A stretch of 64,000 bases of DNA from Gammaproteobacteria bacterium (lineage in GTDB: Bacteria > Pseudomonadota > Gammaproteobacteria > SZUA-229). Each line of letters opens with the position of its first letter. Position 1 is the stretch's first letter. The stretch covers positions 1 to 64,000 of the forward strand of contig JALWPK010000257.1 in assembly GCA_026995045.1 (NCBI GenBank). The letters run 5' to 3'. This document shows positions 12,044 to 20,998 of this stretch, in pieces. The notes beneath the pieces were generated by a model, which saw nothing but the letters and a program-made list of their open reading frames with translations, made no database searches and was not told the DNA's origin. A program made the position numbers and the translations under genes.

Positions 12044-12433
12044 TTACTGGGTAGCGACAACGTGGATGACCTTGTCGTATTCAAAGAATACCTTGCGGTC
12101 GTCATAGCGCCAGGTGGTAATCGGCGGCTCGCCAACCGTGGGCGAGATGTCGATAGGGCGACCCAGCTCGTTTTGCACCTTTTCCATGCTCATGCCGCGG
12201 CGCGGAAAGTCCAGTAACTGTACAGGAATAGTTTCACCCGGTTGCACTTCGACCACGGTTCCGGTTTGCATCTGGATGTTAGACGGTGGCGCAACGGCTG
12301 GCGCCGGTTCGAACGCGGGAGCCGGTTCGGTTTCAGCGGGTTCTGTGACTGGCGATTCCGACACCCACGGACGATCGGCCAGCGCCAGTTGGCTGCCGAG
12401 ACAGAGCAAAATAAACAGGCCGGTTTTTTTCAT
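12044..12433 (-). CDS. Exported SmpA/OmlA-like small protein
   Basis: A 129-residue exported protein: signal peptide (MKKTGLFILLCLGSQLALA), a Pro/Glu/Ala-rich linker (about 21-50) and a C-terminal module with GMSMEKVQNELGRP and TTWRYDDRKVFFEYDKV. That pattern resembles the BamE/SmpA fold used by many small envelope proteins. Function is unknown. Its stop is only 3 bp from the presumed CTG start of the downstream PLP enzyme, so the two may form an operon. Confidence 0.75.
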   Translation of the reverse strand: MKKTGLFILLCLGSQLALADRPWVSESPVTEPAETEPAPAFEPAPAVAPPSNIQMQTGTVVEVQPGETIPVQLLDFPRRGMSMEKVQNELGRPIDISPTVGEPPITTWRYDDRKVFFEYDKVIHVVATQ

Positions 12434-12523
12434 GCTGTACCCCGATATCCCGTTAGCCGGGTAATCCTTGTTGTGATTGCTGAAAGTGTAGCAGTCACCA
12501 GAGGGTTTCGCAGGCGTTGTCTG

Positions 12524-13741
12524 CTAACCCTTGTATTTTTGCATCACCAGGCAGGCATTTGTGCCGCCGAAGCCGAAGTTGTTGGACATCACGGTGTTGA
12601 GCTCCACATTGTCCTGTCGCTCGGTCACAATCGGCATGCCCTGGGCGGCTTCGTCCAGGTTTTCGATGTTGGCGGACGCCTGGATGAAATTGTTGTTCAT
12701 CATCAGCATGGTGTAAATCGCTTCCTGCGCGCCGGAGGCGCCCAGCGAGTGTCCGGCGAGGGATTTGCTGGAGCTGATGGGCGGAATATTGTCGCCAAAC
12801 GCGTCGCGAATCGCCTGCAATTCCCTGGTGTCGCCGACCGGGGTGCTGGTGCCGTGCGCGTTGATGTAGTCAATTGGCTGTTCGACCGTCGACATCGCCA
12901 TTTGCATGCAGCGGGTGGCGCCTTCGCCGGACGGCGCGACCATGTCAACGCCATCGGAAGTGGCGCCGTAGCCGACAATTTCGCCAATAATCGGCGCGCC
13001 GCGCTTGAGCGCGTGCTCCAGTTCTTCCAGCACGACCACGCCGCCGCCGCCGGCGATGACAAAACCGTCGCGGTCGGCGTCATAGGTGCGCGAGGCTTTT
13101 TCCGGGGTTTCGTTGTATTGGGTGGACAGCGCGCCCATGGCGTCGAACAGCATGCTCAGGGTCCAGTGTTCTTCCTCGCCGCCGCCGGCGAAGATGATGT
13201 CCTGCTTGCCCATCTGAATCAGTTCATAGGCGTTGCCGATGCAGTGCGTGCTGGTGGCGCAGGCCGAGCTGATGGAATAGTTGACGCCCTTGATTTTGAA
13301 CGGCGTCGCCAGGCAGGCGGATACCGTGCTGGCCATGGTGCGCGGCACCATGTAGGGACCGACGCGGCGGATGCCCTTGCTGCGCAGAATGTCGGCGGCT
13401 TCCACCTGGTTGGCGGAAGAGGCGCCGCCGGAGCCCATGATGATGCCGGTGCGAATACTGGACACCAGATCGTCACTGAGCTGCGCGTCGTCAATCGCCT
13501 GTTGCATGGCGATGTAGGCATACGCGGCGGCGTCGCCCATGAAGCGCTTGACCTTGCGGTCGATATGCTCGCTGGTGTCGATGTTGATGCCGCCCGCCAC
13601 ATGGCTGCGCATGCCGACATCGGCATATTCCTGTTGAAACTTGATGCCAGAGCGGCCTTGCTGCAGGGATTCGAGTACGGTTTGTTTATCGTTACCCAGA
13701 CAGGAAACAATACCCATTCCTGTGACGACGACTCGCTTCAT
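12524..13741 (-). CDS. fabB: Beta-ketoacyl-ACP synthase I
   Basis: Elongates acyl-ACP and is essential for unsaturated fatty acid synthesis together with FabA. The 405-residue thiolase-fold protein has the active-site cysteine in SSACATS (about C163), the first histidine in [11 protein letters not shown] (about H297) and the second in [12 protein letters not shown] (about H332). GFGGTNA near the end is the family signature. It lies 14 bp downstream of fabA on the same strand, the conserved fabAB operon of gammaproteobacteria. Confidence 0.97.
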   Translation of the reverse strand: MKRVVVTGMGIVSCLGNDKQTVLESLQQGRSGIKFQQEYADVGMRSHVAGGINIDTSEHIDRKVKRFMGDAAAYAYIAMQQAIDDAQLSDDLVSSIRTGIIMGSGGASSANQVEAADILRSKGIRRVGPYMVPRTMASTVSACLATPFKIKGVNYSISSACATSTHCIGNAYELIQMGKQDIIFAGGGEEEHWTLSMLFDAMGALSTQYNETPEKASRTYDADRDGFVIAGGGGVVVLEELEHALKRGAPIIGEIVGYGATSDGVDMVAPSGEGATRCMQMAMSTVEQPIDYINAHGTSTPVGDTRELQAIRDAFGDNIPPISSSKSLAGHSLGASGAQEAIYTMLMMNNNFIQASANIENLDEAAQGMPIVTERQDNVELNTVMSNNFGFGGTNACLVMQKYKG

Positions 13742-13755
13742 GGATTACCTCTGTG

Positions 13756-14292
13756 TCAAAAATCTTCTGTGCTGGTGAACAGGCCAACACGCAGGTTTTT
13801 CGCGGTGTAGATTTCGCGGCCATCGACGGTCATCGAGCCGTCGGCAATACCCAGCACCAGCCCGCGCGCAATCACGCGCTTGATGTGGATATGGTATTTG
13901 ACCATTTTGGCGCTGGGCAAAACCTGGCCGGTGAATTTCACTTCCCCCACGCCCAGCGCGCGGCCGCGTCCCGGGTGACCGCTCCAGCCGAGGTAAAACC
14001 CGACCAGTTGCCACATGGCGTCCAGCCCCAGACAGCCCGGCATCACCGGGTCGTTTTTGAAATGGCAGTCAAAAAACCACAGGTCAGGGTGGATATCCAG
14101 CTCGGCGGTGATTTCACCCTTGTCATATTCGCCACCTTCATCCGTAATCAGGGTGATGCGGTCGAACATCAGCATGTTCGGGGTGGGCAGCTGGGCGTTG
14201 CCGGGGCCAAACAGCTTGCCGTGGCCACAGTCAATCAACTCATCATAGCTGTAGGCGTTTTTGCGGGTTTCAAGGGTTTTGTTTGCGAGCAT
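13756..14292 (-). CDS. fabA: 3-hydroxydecanoyl-ACP dehydratase/isomerase
   Basis: Dehydrates 3-hydroxyacyl-ACP and isomerises trans-2-decenoyl-ACP to the cis-3 form, the branch point for anaerobic unsaturated fatty acids. The single hot-dog domain of 178 residues carries the catalytic His in [15 protein letters not shown] and the Asp in CLGLDAMWQ. It is first in the fabA-fabB operon. In the ~180 bp upstream I see no clear FabR or FadR operator. Confidence 0.97.
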   Translation of the reverse strand: MLANKTLETRKNAYSYDELIDCGHGKLFGPGNAQLPTPNMLMFDRITLITDEGGEYDKGEITAELDIHPDLWFFDCHFKNDPVMPGCLGLDAMWQLVGFYLGWSGHPGRGRALGVGEVKFTGQVLPSAKMVKYHIHIKRVIARGLVLGIADGSMTVDGREIYTAKNLRVGLFTSTEDF

Positions 14293-14469
14293 GCGGGTTT
14301 CCGGGTGGCTGGCGCATCATGTTGCAATGGCCGGTTGAAATCAGAAGCGGATTTTAACGGAAAACGCACAGCATAGTCATGTTTTTGCTGACAGCGATCA
14401 AACCGCTGACGGTTTTGACGCCGGACTGGGGTACCATAGGGCCATGAACCGTAACCAACAGATATCGCC

Positions 14470-14778
14470 TTGGACTTCATGATTCTGGCCGGCTTGCTGG
14501 GCGGCCTGGCCTACTGGTGGGACACCACGCGTTGCAATGAGCTGGCGCTGGAGCATTGCCTCCAGCTGTGTCAGCGCGAGCAGGTGCAGTTGCTCGACAG
14601 CACTATTGTGCGCCAACGCATCTGGTTGCGGCGCACGCCTGCGGGCGGGCTGCAATTATGTCGTTTGTACAGCTTTGAGTTTACCGGCGACAGCGAAAGC
14701 CGCGAATTTGGCTATGTGGTGATGCTGGGGCGGGAAGTGGCGGAAAGCCACATGCAGCCCGGACGCAGCCTGCATTGA
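14470..14778 (+). CDS. DUF3301 small membrane-anchored protein
   Basis: A 102-residue protein with one N-terminal membrane segment (about 2-16) followed by a cytoplasmic domain with RNELALEHCLQLCQ-like and LLDSTIVRQR features, RTPAGG, and YSFEFTGD, all typical of gammaproteobacterial DUF3301. Function is unknown. The start is uncertain: TTG at 14470 or ATG at 14479; neither has a strong ribosome-binding site. It is divergent from fabA and convergent with the DUF4426 gene. Confidence 0.8.
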   Translation: MDFMILAGLLGGLAYWWDTTRCNELALEHCLQLCQREQVQLLDSTIVRQRIWLRRTPAGGLQLCRLYSFEFTGDSESREFGYVVMLGREVAESHMQPGRSLH

Positions 14779-14817
14779 GGCAAGCTGCGCCCGTTCTGAA
14801 GGGCTGGTTTCAGTCTG

Positions 14818-15285
14818 CTAGTTGGTGAAGAAGCGTTTGTCGAACTTGAGCCGCGCCGGTTCGGTTTCGCCTTCCGGAATGACTTTCAGTTCAAATTTGA
14901 GAAATTCGCCATCAGAAAATTTGGTTTCCGCCAGATAGTAAATGGCGTTGCCTTCCTTGATTTCACGGAAACTGAGTTTTTTCAGCTGGCCGGTGAGATT
15001 GCTGGCGTGGCCGCTGACTTTGGCGGCGACCGGCTTGCCGGTGGTGTTCATCACTTTTTTCAGCACCGCGATATTGATAATGGCGCGGTTGTTGCGGCGC
15101 GTCAGGTTGTATTTTTTGGCGATGTCGGCGGACAGGGTGTCGCTGCGAAATGCGTTGTAGTGAATCATGTAATCGCCGAATTCCTTTGCGCTTTCCGCCA
15201 GCGCGCTGGCGCTGAACAGGGCCAGCAAGCCGGTCAGGGCGAATACGCTGAATGGTTTGATTAGACGTGAAAAAGCAAGCTGCAT
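14818..15285 (-). CDS. Exported DUF4426 protein
   Basis: A 155-residue exported protein. The signal peptide ends near SASALA, and the mature part begins FGDYMIHYNAFRSDTLSADIAKKY, the characteristic opening of DUF4426, a periplasmic family of unknown function. The rest is beta-rich and ends with KFDKRFFTN. It is a separate transcription unit from rnd, with a 135-bp spacer. Confidence 0.85.
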   Translation of the reverse strand: MQLAFSRLIKPFSVFALTGLLALFSASALAESAKEFGDYMIHYNAFRSDTLSADIAKKYNLTRRNNRAIINIAVLKKVMNTTGKPVAAKVSGHASNLTGQLKKLSFREIKEGNAIYYLAETKFSDGEFLKFELKVIPEGETEPARLKFDKRFFTN

Positions 15286-15420
15286 AGCAAAGTCCTCCGG
15301 TCGCGCCCCGGTGACGAGGCCTGTTATTGTTTATTGTTGCAAATAGGATAGCACGATTCAAAACGCCGCGTCACACGCCGTCAGCGGTTGTGATAAGCAT
15401 ATTTTGCGCCATGTTGCGCG

Positions 15421-16533
15421 CTATTCGGCAAGCTGGTTAACCAGTTGTTCGCCGATGGCGTGATAGCGCCAGCCGCTAAGAATGTTGAGTTCGCGCTGGC
15501 CTTCCGCCAGTTTTTCGATTTCCTTGCGCGAACCCAGAATCGCCTGCGCCACGCCCAGCTGCTCGGCGCGCTGTTCGACAGTGTTCATCAGTTTGCGAAT
15601 GCGCTGTTTCTGTTCATTGTCGAGTCGCTGGTGCGCCGGCTGCGGCCAGCTGGCCGGGTCGGCGGCCTGCGCCTGGCGAATGGCGGCCAGCATGTCGCTG
15701 AAATCCTGCGCATCAAGTTCGCGCGCATACTTGCCACAGCGGCGCAGTTCCTGCTCGTTTTGTGGCGGCCGGGTGGCGGCCTGCACGATGAAGTCGTCGC
15801 TGATTACCTGGCGGCGGGCTTTGTCCAGCGCAATGGCCTTGTGTTCGCGCCAGCGCGCCAGCGCGTCGACCACGCCGAGTTGCTCGCTGGTGAGCTTGTG
15901 CGCGCCCTTGACGCGTTGCCAGCAGGAGTCGTAATCGGGTTCAAACCGCTGTGCGTTGCGGCATAGTTGTTCACAGTCGTATTGCAGCCAGTCGACGCGG
16001 TCTTTTGCCCGCAGGCTGTCGAGCAGACGTTCGTATACGGGTATCAGGTAAAGTACATCTTCGGCGGCGTATTCGAGCTGTTTGGCGCTGAGCGGTCGCT
16101 TCAGCCAGTTGGTGCGGGTCTGGGATTTTTCCAGTTCCACGCCGAGGTGTTGCGCGACGATGTTGGCGTAGCTGATCTGGTCTTTTTCGCCCAGCATGGC
16201 GGCGGCAATCTGGGTGTCGATAACCGGGCAGGGCAGTTCGCCGAGGTATTGCAACAGCACTTCCAGATCCTGTGAGCAGGAATGAAACAGTTTGGTTACT
16301 GCCGGGTCGAGCAGCAGTTGCGCCAGCCCTTCGCGGGCGTCAAACGCCAGTGGGTCGACGCAGGCCAGATGGTTGCGGGTGGCCAGCTGCACCAGTCCCA
16401 GCGCCGGGTAGTAGCTGGTTTCGCGGAAAAACTCGGTGTCGATGGCGAGCAGGCCGTCCGCCTCCAGATCGGGCTGGATATCGGAGATGAAAGCCTCCAG
16501 CGCGGCGTGGTCTTCAATCAGGCAGGGCGGCAT
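15421..16533 (-). CDS. rnd: Ribonuclease D
   Basis: A 3'-5' exoribonuclease that trims tRNA and other stable RNA precursors. The DEDD exonuclease domain (about 1-190) shows LLAIDTEFFRE (DxE), PVIDTQIAAAMLG and YAAEDVLYLIPVY (exo III). The HRDC domain follows (about 205-285; LARWREHKAIALDKARRQV), then a C-terminal helical domain. The 370-residue length is normal. It overlaps gloA: the shared TAATG makes the gloA stop overlap the rnd start by one base, implying coupled translation. Confidence 0.95.
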   Translation of the reverse strand: MPPCLIEDHAALEAFISDIQPDLEADGLLAIDTEFFRETSYYPALGLVQLATRNHLACVDPLAFDAREGLAQLLLDPAVTKLFHSCSQDLEVLLQYLGELPCPVIDTQIAAAMLGEKDQISYANIVAQHLGVELEKSQTRTNWLKRPLSAKQLEYAAEDVLYLIPVYERLLDSLRAKDRVDWLQYDCEQLCRNAQRFEPDYDSCWQRVKGAHKLTSEQLGVVDALARWREHKAIALDKARRQVISDDFIVQAATRPPQNEQELRRCGKYARELDAQDFSDMLAAIRQAQAADPASWPQPAHQRLDNEQKQRIRKLMNTVEQRAEQLGVAQAILGSRKEIEKLAEGQRELNILSGWRYHAIGEQLVNQLAE

Positions 16534-16919
16534 TAGTTTTTAGGGGCCAGCAGTTCGATTTGATAACCGTCCGGGTCTTCGACAAAGGCGATGATGGTGC
16601 TGCCGGCGTTCATCGGCCCCGGTTCGCGAATGATTTTGCCGCCCTGAGCGCGGATTTTTTCGGCAGCGGCGTATACGTCATCGACTTCAATGGCGAGGTG
16701 GCCGAAGCCGTTGCCGAGGTCGTAGTGGTCGGTGTCCCAGTTGTGCGTGAGTTCAATCACGGTGTTGTCTTTTTCGTCGCCGTAGCCGACGAAGGCGAGG
16801 GTGAACTTGCCGTCGGGATAGTCTTTCTGGCGCAACAACGTCATGCCCAGAATCTCGGTGTAAAACTGAATCGATTTTTGCAGGTCGCCGACCCGGATCA
16901 TGGTGTGCAAGAGTCGCAT
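16533..16919 (-). CDS. gloA: Lactoylglutathione lyase (glyoxalase I)
   Basis: Converts the hemithioacetal of methylglyoxal and glutathione to S-lactoylglutathione. The 128-residue VOC protein keeps the metal ligands in the Escherichia coli GloA pattern: H5 (RLLHTMIRV), E56 (VIELTHNW), H74 (GHLAIEV) and E122 (QIELLAP). That pattern and the short length point to the nickel-type enzyme. The ATG at 16919 was chosen because it fits the family start and AATGGAGA lies upstream; the frame continues to 17042 without family similarity. Confidence 0.95.
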   Translation of the reverse strand: MRLLHTMIRVGDLQKSIQFYTEILGMTLLRQKDYPDGKFTLAFVGYGDEKDNTVIELTHNWDTDHYDLGNGFGHLAIEVDDVYAAAEKIRAQGGKIIREPGPMNAGSTIIAFVEDPDGYQIELLAPKN

Positions 16920-16986
16920 GCTGTCTCCATTTATAGCTTGATGGCAGGGCCTATGATAATCGTTTTTGCCGCGCCACGTTGCCCTC

Positions 16987-17439
16987 TCAGGGCTGCGGCT
17001 GCACTTCCAGCTTGGTGCGGATAAAGTCGGCGTGCGGCACATGCAGCAGGTCTGCCAGCCGGCGAATCAGGTGTTCCTCGAACTTGTCGAGCCGGTTGTC
17101 GGCATAGGCCAGTCGCCACAGGTTTTTCACCAGCTGGATTTTTTGCTGCTGGCTGTAATGGCGGTTGAGCAGCGAGGTGAACTGGAAATAATCGGTGGCC
17201 TCGTGTTTTTTGCGATGCGCCAGCGCCAGCAGGTCGCGGCTTTCTTCCTCGCTTAACTGATACTGGTCTTGCAGCAGCTGGAACAGGGCGGCGTCTTCCT
17301 CGTCGCTGACTTCGCCGTCGGCGTACAGCATTTCCACCAGCAGCACGGCGCTGGCCAGTTGCAGTTTGTGCGTGGCCTCGCTGTCTTCGGCCGGGGCGGT
17401 CAGGTGTTTGTCAAAAAAGGCCTTGATGGATTGCAGCAT
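16987..17439 (-). CDS. TerB-like (tellurite resistance TerB family) protein
   Basis: A 150-residue all-helical protein. [22 protein letters not shown] and [28 protein letters not shown] are the two acidic repeats of the TerB/DUF533-like fold, which may bind divalent metal. A specific link to tellurite is not supported: no other ter genes are present. The ATG at 17439 follows the stop of the glutaredoxin-like gene by one base (TGACATG), so the two are translationally coupled. Confidence 0.85.
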   Translation of the reverse strand: MLQSIKAFFDKHLTAPAEDSEATHKLQLASAVLLVEMLYADGEVSDEEDAALFQLLQDQYQLSEEESRDLLALAHRKKHEATDYFQFTSLLNRHYSQQQKIQLVKNLWRLAYADNRLDKFEEHLIRRLADLLHVPHADFIRTKLEVQPQP

Positions 17440-17440
17440 G

Positions 17441-17878
17441 TCAGTCGCCGTCGGATTCGGTTTGTGGCGATGCGGATTCTTCGCGGGCCAGCGCCAGCGC
17501 TCGGTCGATGGTGCGCTCGTCAAAGCCGTTGATGCGGTATTTGCCGCCGACAATCAGTATTGGAATGCCGCCACCGCCCATGTCGCTGTACATGCGTTTG
17601 CCTTTCTCAGTGCGTTCGATGTCGTATTCACAATAGTCGATATTTTCGCTGTGAAAATAGCGCCGCGCGCTGGCGCAATACGGGCACCAGACGGCGCCCA
17701 GCATCACCACATCGGGTTGGGTGGCGATGATGTCGTCGGTGCAGGCGACGCTGGGGATGTCTGGGCGGTAATTGATGAAATAAAGCCCGAGCAGCAGCGC
17801 GATAAACAGATACAGACTGTTGATGCGGCGGGGTTTTCGAGCTGGCCGGTTGCTGTTTGCGGGCGGGGTTTCAGGCAT
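17441..17878 (-). CDS. Membrane-anchored glutaredoxin-like protein
   Basis: A 145-residue product: a basic N-terminus, one membrane segment (about 20-37; INSLYLFIALLLGLYFI) and a glutaredoxin/thioredoxin domain with the active site GAVWCPYCASARRYF. IPILIVGGKYRINGF is the cis-Pro/GG part of a glutaredoxin fold. The domain would face the periplasm if the positive-inside rule holds. I chose the ATG at 17878; a TTG at 17905 is possible. Operon with the TerB-like gene. Confidence 0.85.
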   Translation of the reverse strand: MPETPPANSNRPARKPRRINSLYLFIALLLGLYFINYRPDIPSVACTDDIIATQPDVVMLGAVWCPYCASARRYFHSENIDYCEYDIERTEKGKRMYSDMGGGGIPILIVGGKYRINGFDERTIDRALALAREESASPQTESDGD

Positions 17879-17981
17879 GCGGGGATATCGATGAATTGCT
17901 GTCAAGGTCTGTGGATTCAGACTGCGGCCTGGCGAAGGGGTTCCCGCGCCGGCGGTGCTTCAGCGCTGGCGCGAGGGTACG

Positions 17982-18581
17982 TTAATAGTAGCTGTGGCGC
18001 AACTGATCCATGAAATGCTTGCGGTAGTACAGCACCGCGCTGGTGCCGTTGGCTTTCACATCGATGATTTTCCAGCTGTTATTGTGCGCGCGCATGCGGA
18101 ATTCAAGCCGGTCCGGGCGCATGCCGCGCTGGCGGTAAATCATGGCGGTCACCGTGGCTTCACTGGGGCTGCGGAACTGCGCCGGGCGAAACCGGACGCG
18201 GGTGGATTCAGCGTCGTAGTTGCCCAGGTGTTTGGCCATGCTGGCGAGAAAGGTCTGTTTGACGCGCTGCTCCAGCTCGGCCAGTTGCGAGGGGCTCGTC
18301 TGGCGCGCATAGGGGCCGGCGATCCAGCGGGTCATCCGGTCAAAGGCGAAATGCGGGATAATTTCATTTTCGATAAAGCTGCGCAGCAAAAGCGGGTTGA
18401 TGTTGTCACTGTTGGCGCTAAAGGCTTTCAGCTTGTCCAGCGCGTTCTGGATGGTGATAACCGGGTCTTCCTGCGTCTGGTACGGCGGCGCATAATAGGG
18501 GTTATAGGCCTGTGTGGTGGCGCTCAGGGCAAGGCTGAGGAAAAGCGTCCGGGCAATAAACAGTGCAATGCGTCTGGTCAT
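17982..18581 (-). CDS. MlaC-like (Ttg2D family) periplasmic protein
   Basis: A 199-residue exported protein similar to MlaC, the periplasmic phospholipid carrier. The signal peptide ends near ATTQA. RSFIENEIIPHFAFDRMTRWIAGPYARQ and LEQRVKQTFLASMAKHLGNYD match the MlaC family, and the C-terminus has WKIIDVKANGTSAVLYYRKHF. There are no other mla genes beside it, so it is an isolated paralogue and its partner is unknown. Confidence 0.85.
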   Translation of the reverse strand: MTRRIALFIARTLFLSLALSATTQAYNPYYAPPYQTQEDPVITIQNALDKLKAFSANSDNINPLLLRSFIENEIIPHFAFDRMTRWIAGPYARQTSPSQLAELEQRVKQTFLASMAKHLGNYDAESTRVRFRPAQFRSPSEATVTAMIYRQRGMRPDRLEFRMRAHNNSWKIIDVKANGTSAVLYYRKHFMDQLRHSYY

Positions 18582-18641
18582 GGTTATTCTCGTGTTGAAA
18601 ACAGCGTCACAGCGTGAAACGGTGTGATTGTATGGGGTTGT

Positions 18642-19325
18642 ATGAACCGCGCCAATGATAACAGGATTCGGCTTGCGGCGACCAGCATGGCTTTGTTAAT
18701 CATGCTGTGTGGTCAGACTGTGGCCGCGACGGAAGATTCCCTGCAACAGCTGCTGTTTTCCGACTGGGAGCAACGCGCGGCCGAGGTCAATGAAGGCGAG
18801 CTGCATGTGTTCGCGCAGCCACTGCAGCAAACGGTTCACCTGCACCAGAATCACATTACGATTACGCCGGACAGTCTGCGCACCGGCTGGGTGCTGCTGC
18901 AACAGTGTCACGAGAATCTGGATGCGGTGGCGGATTTGCAAATTCGCTTTACCCGCGGGCGCACCCGCGAGCTGGAAGTCACCGAAGCGCAGGGCATCGA
19001 ATCGGCCTGGGTGGAAGGCGGCAGCGTGCAGTTGCGCAACATCGGCAAGCAGTCGCGGTTGTGCCTGCGTTTGCAAACCCTGGCGCTGCACCGGACTGAC
19101 GAGGGAGTGGAGCTGGTGACCGGGCCGTACATGCGCCGCTTTCTCGACGGTTATTATCCCATGCGGGTGCAATTGACGGTAACCTATCCGCAGCAGCAGC
19201 TGCAATTTCAGCAGGCGGCGCCGTTGGCGTTCAAACAGGAAGCGGCAAACCATCTGAGTCTGGATGTGTGGTTCGAAGGCAGGTTGACCACGCGCCTGCG
19301 TTTTGCGCGCAGGCCGGATCAGTAA
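18642..19325 (+). CDS. Exported protein of unknown function
   Basis: A 227-residue protein with a signal peptide (MALLIMLCGQTVAA). The mature part is beta-rich with two cysteines (QQCHENLD and SRLCLRLQ) that may form a disulfide. It contains GPYMRRFLDGYYPMRVQLTV and ends FARRPDQ. I do not recognise a family. The ATG at 18642 was preferred to an upstream in-frame GTG because it directly precedes the signal peptide. It overlaps the convergent gene at 19319 by 7 bp. Confidence 0.7.
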   Translation: MNRANDNRIRLAATSMALLIMLCGQTVAATEDSLQQLLFSDWEQRAAEVNEGELHVFAQPLQQTVHLHQNHITITPDSLRTGWVLLQQCHENLDAVADLQIRFTRGRTRELEVTEAQGIESAWVEGGSVQLRNIGKQSRLCLRLQTLALHRTDEGVELVTGPYMRRFLDGYYPMRVQLTVTYPQQQLQFQQAAPLAFKQEAANHLSLDVWFEGRLTTRLRFARRPDQ

Positions 19326-19843
19326 AACTTGTATTTGGCGATGCGCTTGATTTTGACATCGCCGGTTTTGCCATAGGTGGTCACCCGCGTGATGATGGGC
19401 GAGTTGCCGTGACAGTAATTTTCGAACGGGGTTTTTTCCAGTATGTCGATGCCGTCATAGGTGATGGTAATCGATGCGGAAATCGATGCGCCGCAACGGC
19501 CGTCCAGGGTTTTGCCAAACGGTTTGGGCTCCAGCGTAACAGTGTAGCTGCCCGAGCTTAACTCGCAGGTGTTGACCACCTTGCTTTTCTTGACGATTTT
19601 CGGCCGACCGGATGTTCTGTCGATTTCGACCATGTCCCAGGGAGAATAGCTGCCATCTTCGTGCGAATATTTGAATGTTTTGCCCTTGTCGCCTTTCAGC
19701 AACGAATTGGTGACCGTGACAGTGTCCGCTTGCGGGTCGCAGCTGTACTGAATCAGCGGATAAAAGGTTTCATATGCTTCCGCGCCAACGTTTCCCGTTG
19801 GCAACGCGAGTAACAAGATGATGAATATTCTGTTCCGGGCCAT
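19319..19843 (-). CDS. Exported protein of unknown function
   Basis: A 174-residue exported protein: signal peptide (FIILLLALPTGNVGA), then a Cys-containing, strand-rich mature part with YSCDPQADTVTVTNSLLKGD, NTCELSSGSYTVTLEP and GRCGASISASITI. Four cysteines suggest disulfides. No family was recognised. It is followed downstream by an oppositely oriented exported protein with a 7-bp overlap and preceded by about 270 bp of non-coding DNA. Confidence 0.65.
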   Translation of the reverse strand: MARNRIFIILLLALPTGNVGAEAYETFYPLIQYSCDPQADTVTVTNSLLKGDKGKTFKYSHEDGSYSPWDMVEIDRTSGRPKIVKKSKVVNTCELSSGSYTVTLEPKPFGKTLDGRCGASISASITITYDGIDILEKTPFENYCHGNSPIITRVTTYGKTGDVKIKRIAKYKFY

Positions 19844-20111
19844 GTTTACCTCAGCTTTGCAAGTTAACTGACGGGTGTGGTTGTCCTGGCCAGTTCAACT
19901 TCCTGTTGTTCAGACTATACACTGCATTATAGGAGAAGTGAAAACCGGCACAACATGAAAATGTGAATCATTTCACTTGTTAATCAACGGTTTATCGGGT
20001 TTTGATGTGTCGATGATATGACGCGGCGCGGCTGTCGGGTGATGAAATTTCAGCAGTGGGCGCTGCGAGTCTGTCCTGACGGGGCGCAAGCCTGTCTGAA
20101 AACTGACAGTG

Positions 20112-20993
20112 TCACTGATAGTAATAATCGTATTTGTCGAGCAGGTTTTTCATGAAGGTCCAGGCTTCGCTGTAGGTGAGGCCGCTTTTCTCCGGGATGA
20201 CAATCTTGATATACAGTTTGTTCGGATGCGCCTTTTTCAACGCCGCCAGTTTGCTGTGCAACTGTTTTTCGTTGAGCGTGGTGTAGCTTTCGTCATCCGC
20301 ATCCTTGAAGCGGATAATGGATTTGCCTTTTACCCGCTGATAATGCACGCTGACCACATGCTTGCCTCTGGCGGTGCGCGCCGGTCGGATCAGCTTTTCG
20401 TATTTGGTTTTGAGCGAGCCGTAGTCGTCTTCCAGCGCGGCCAGTTTCTGGCTTTGCGTCAGTTTTTCCTGCTGCAGAATCACGATTTGATCCTTGCTCT
20501 GCTTCAGCTCCTGTTGCTGTTTTTCCATGTTGGTCTTGATACCAGCCAGCTCCTTGTCCAGCTGGGCAAGGTTGCTGTCGAGTATGGCGATGCGTTGTTC
20601 GCGTTCCGCCAGCTCGGTTTGCAACTGCTGCTTTTCCGACAGAATCAGCACGATTTGCCGGTCGCGGTCACTGACCGTGCTGGCCAGCCGGGTGTTCTGT
20701 TCATTCATTTGCAGGATTTGCATGCGCAGCATGGAAATTTCGTATTGCGCCTGCGCCAGTTGTTCTTCCAGCGTGGCGTTTTCCTCACTGGTGGAGCGTA
20801 TCATTTCGCTGGCCTGCTGCTCGGCCATCATACTTTCGCGCAGCTGGTCGATCAGCTCCCAGTTGCGCACCATCAACACGGTGGAGGTGAGCAGAAAAAT
20901 CATCACCACCACGGTCATGATGTCGGTGAAGGAAGGCCAGAAATTTTCGCTGCTGAGGTGGCCGCTGCGCAGGTCGATGAAATCGTCGTGCAT
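20112..20993 (-). CDS. MotB/ZorB-like channel subunit with coiled coil
   Basis: A 293-residue protein with one N-terminal membrane segment, SFTDIMTVVVMIFLLTSTVLMV (about 21-42). D24 in FTDIMT is placed like the proton-carrying aspartate of MotB. A long coiled coil follows (about 50-205), then a compact C-terminal domain (about 210-293; KLYIKIVIPEKSGLTYSEAWTF) that is not an obvious OmpA peptidoglycan-binding domain. It pairs with the MotA-like gene 5 bp upstream. Likely an ion-driven motor or energiser; its target is unknown. Confidence 0.75.
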   Translation of the reverse strand: MHDDFIDLRSGHLSSENFWPSFTDIMTVVVMIFLLTSTVLMVRNWELIDQLRESMMAEQQASEMIRSTSEENATLEEQLAQAQYEISMLRMQILQMNEQNTRLASTVSDRDRQIVLILSEKQQLQTELAEREQRIAILDSNLAQLDKELAGIKTNMEKQQQELKQSKDQIVILQQEKLTQSQKLAALEDDYGSLKTKYEKLIRPARTARGKHVVSVHYQRVKGKSIIRFKDADDESYTTLNEKQLHSKLAALKKAHPNKLYIKIVIPEKSGLTYSEAWTFMKNLLDKYDYYYQ

Positions 20994-20998
20994 GATGC

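Noticed and set aside
12242..13810. A 522-residue plus-strand frame opposite fabB
   Set aside because: Shadow of fabB: no motifs, extreme His/Arg/Gly content, and fabB/fabA are unambiguous on the other strand.
16987..17439. Tellurite resistance gene terB
   Set aside because: The fold fits TerB, but no terC/terD/terE or other ter genes are near, so a tellurite role is not claimed.
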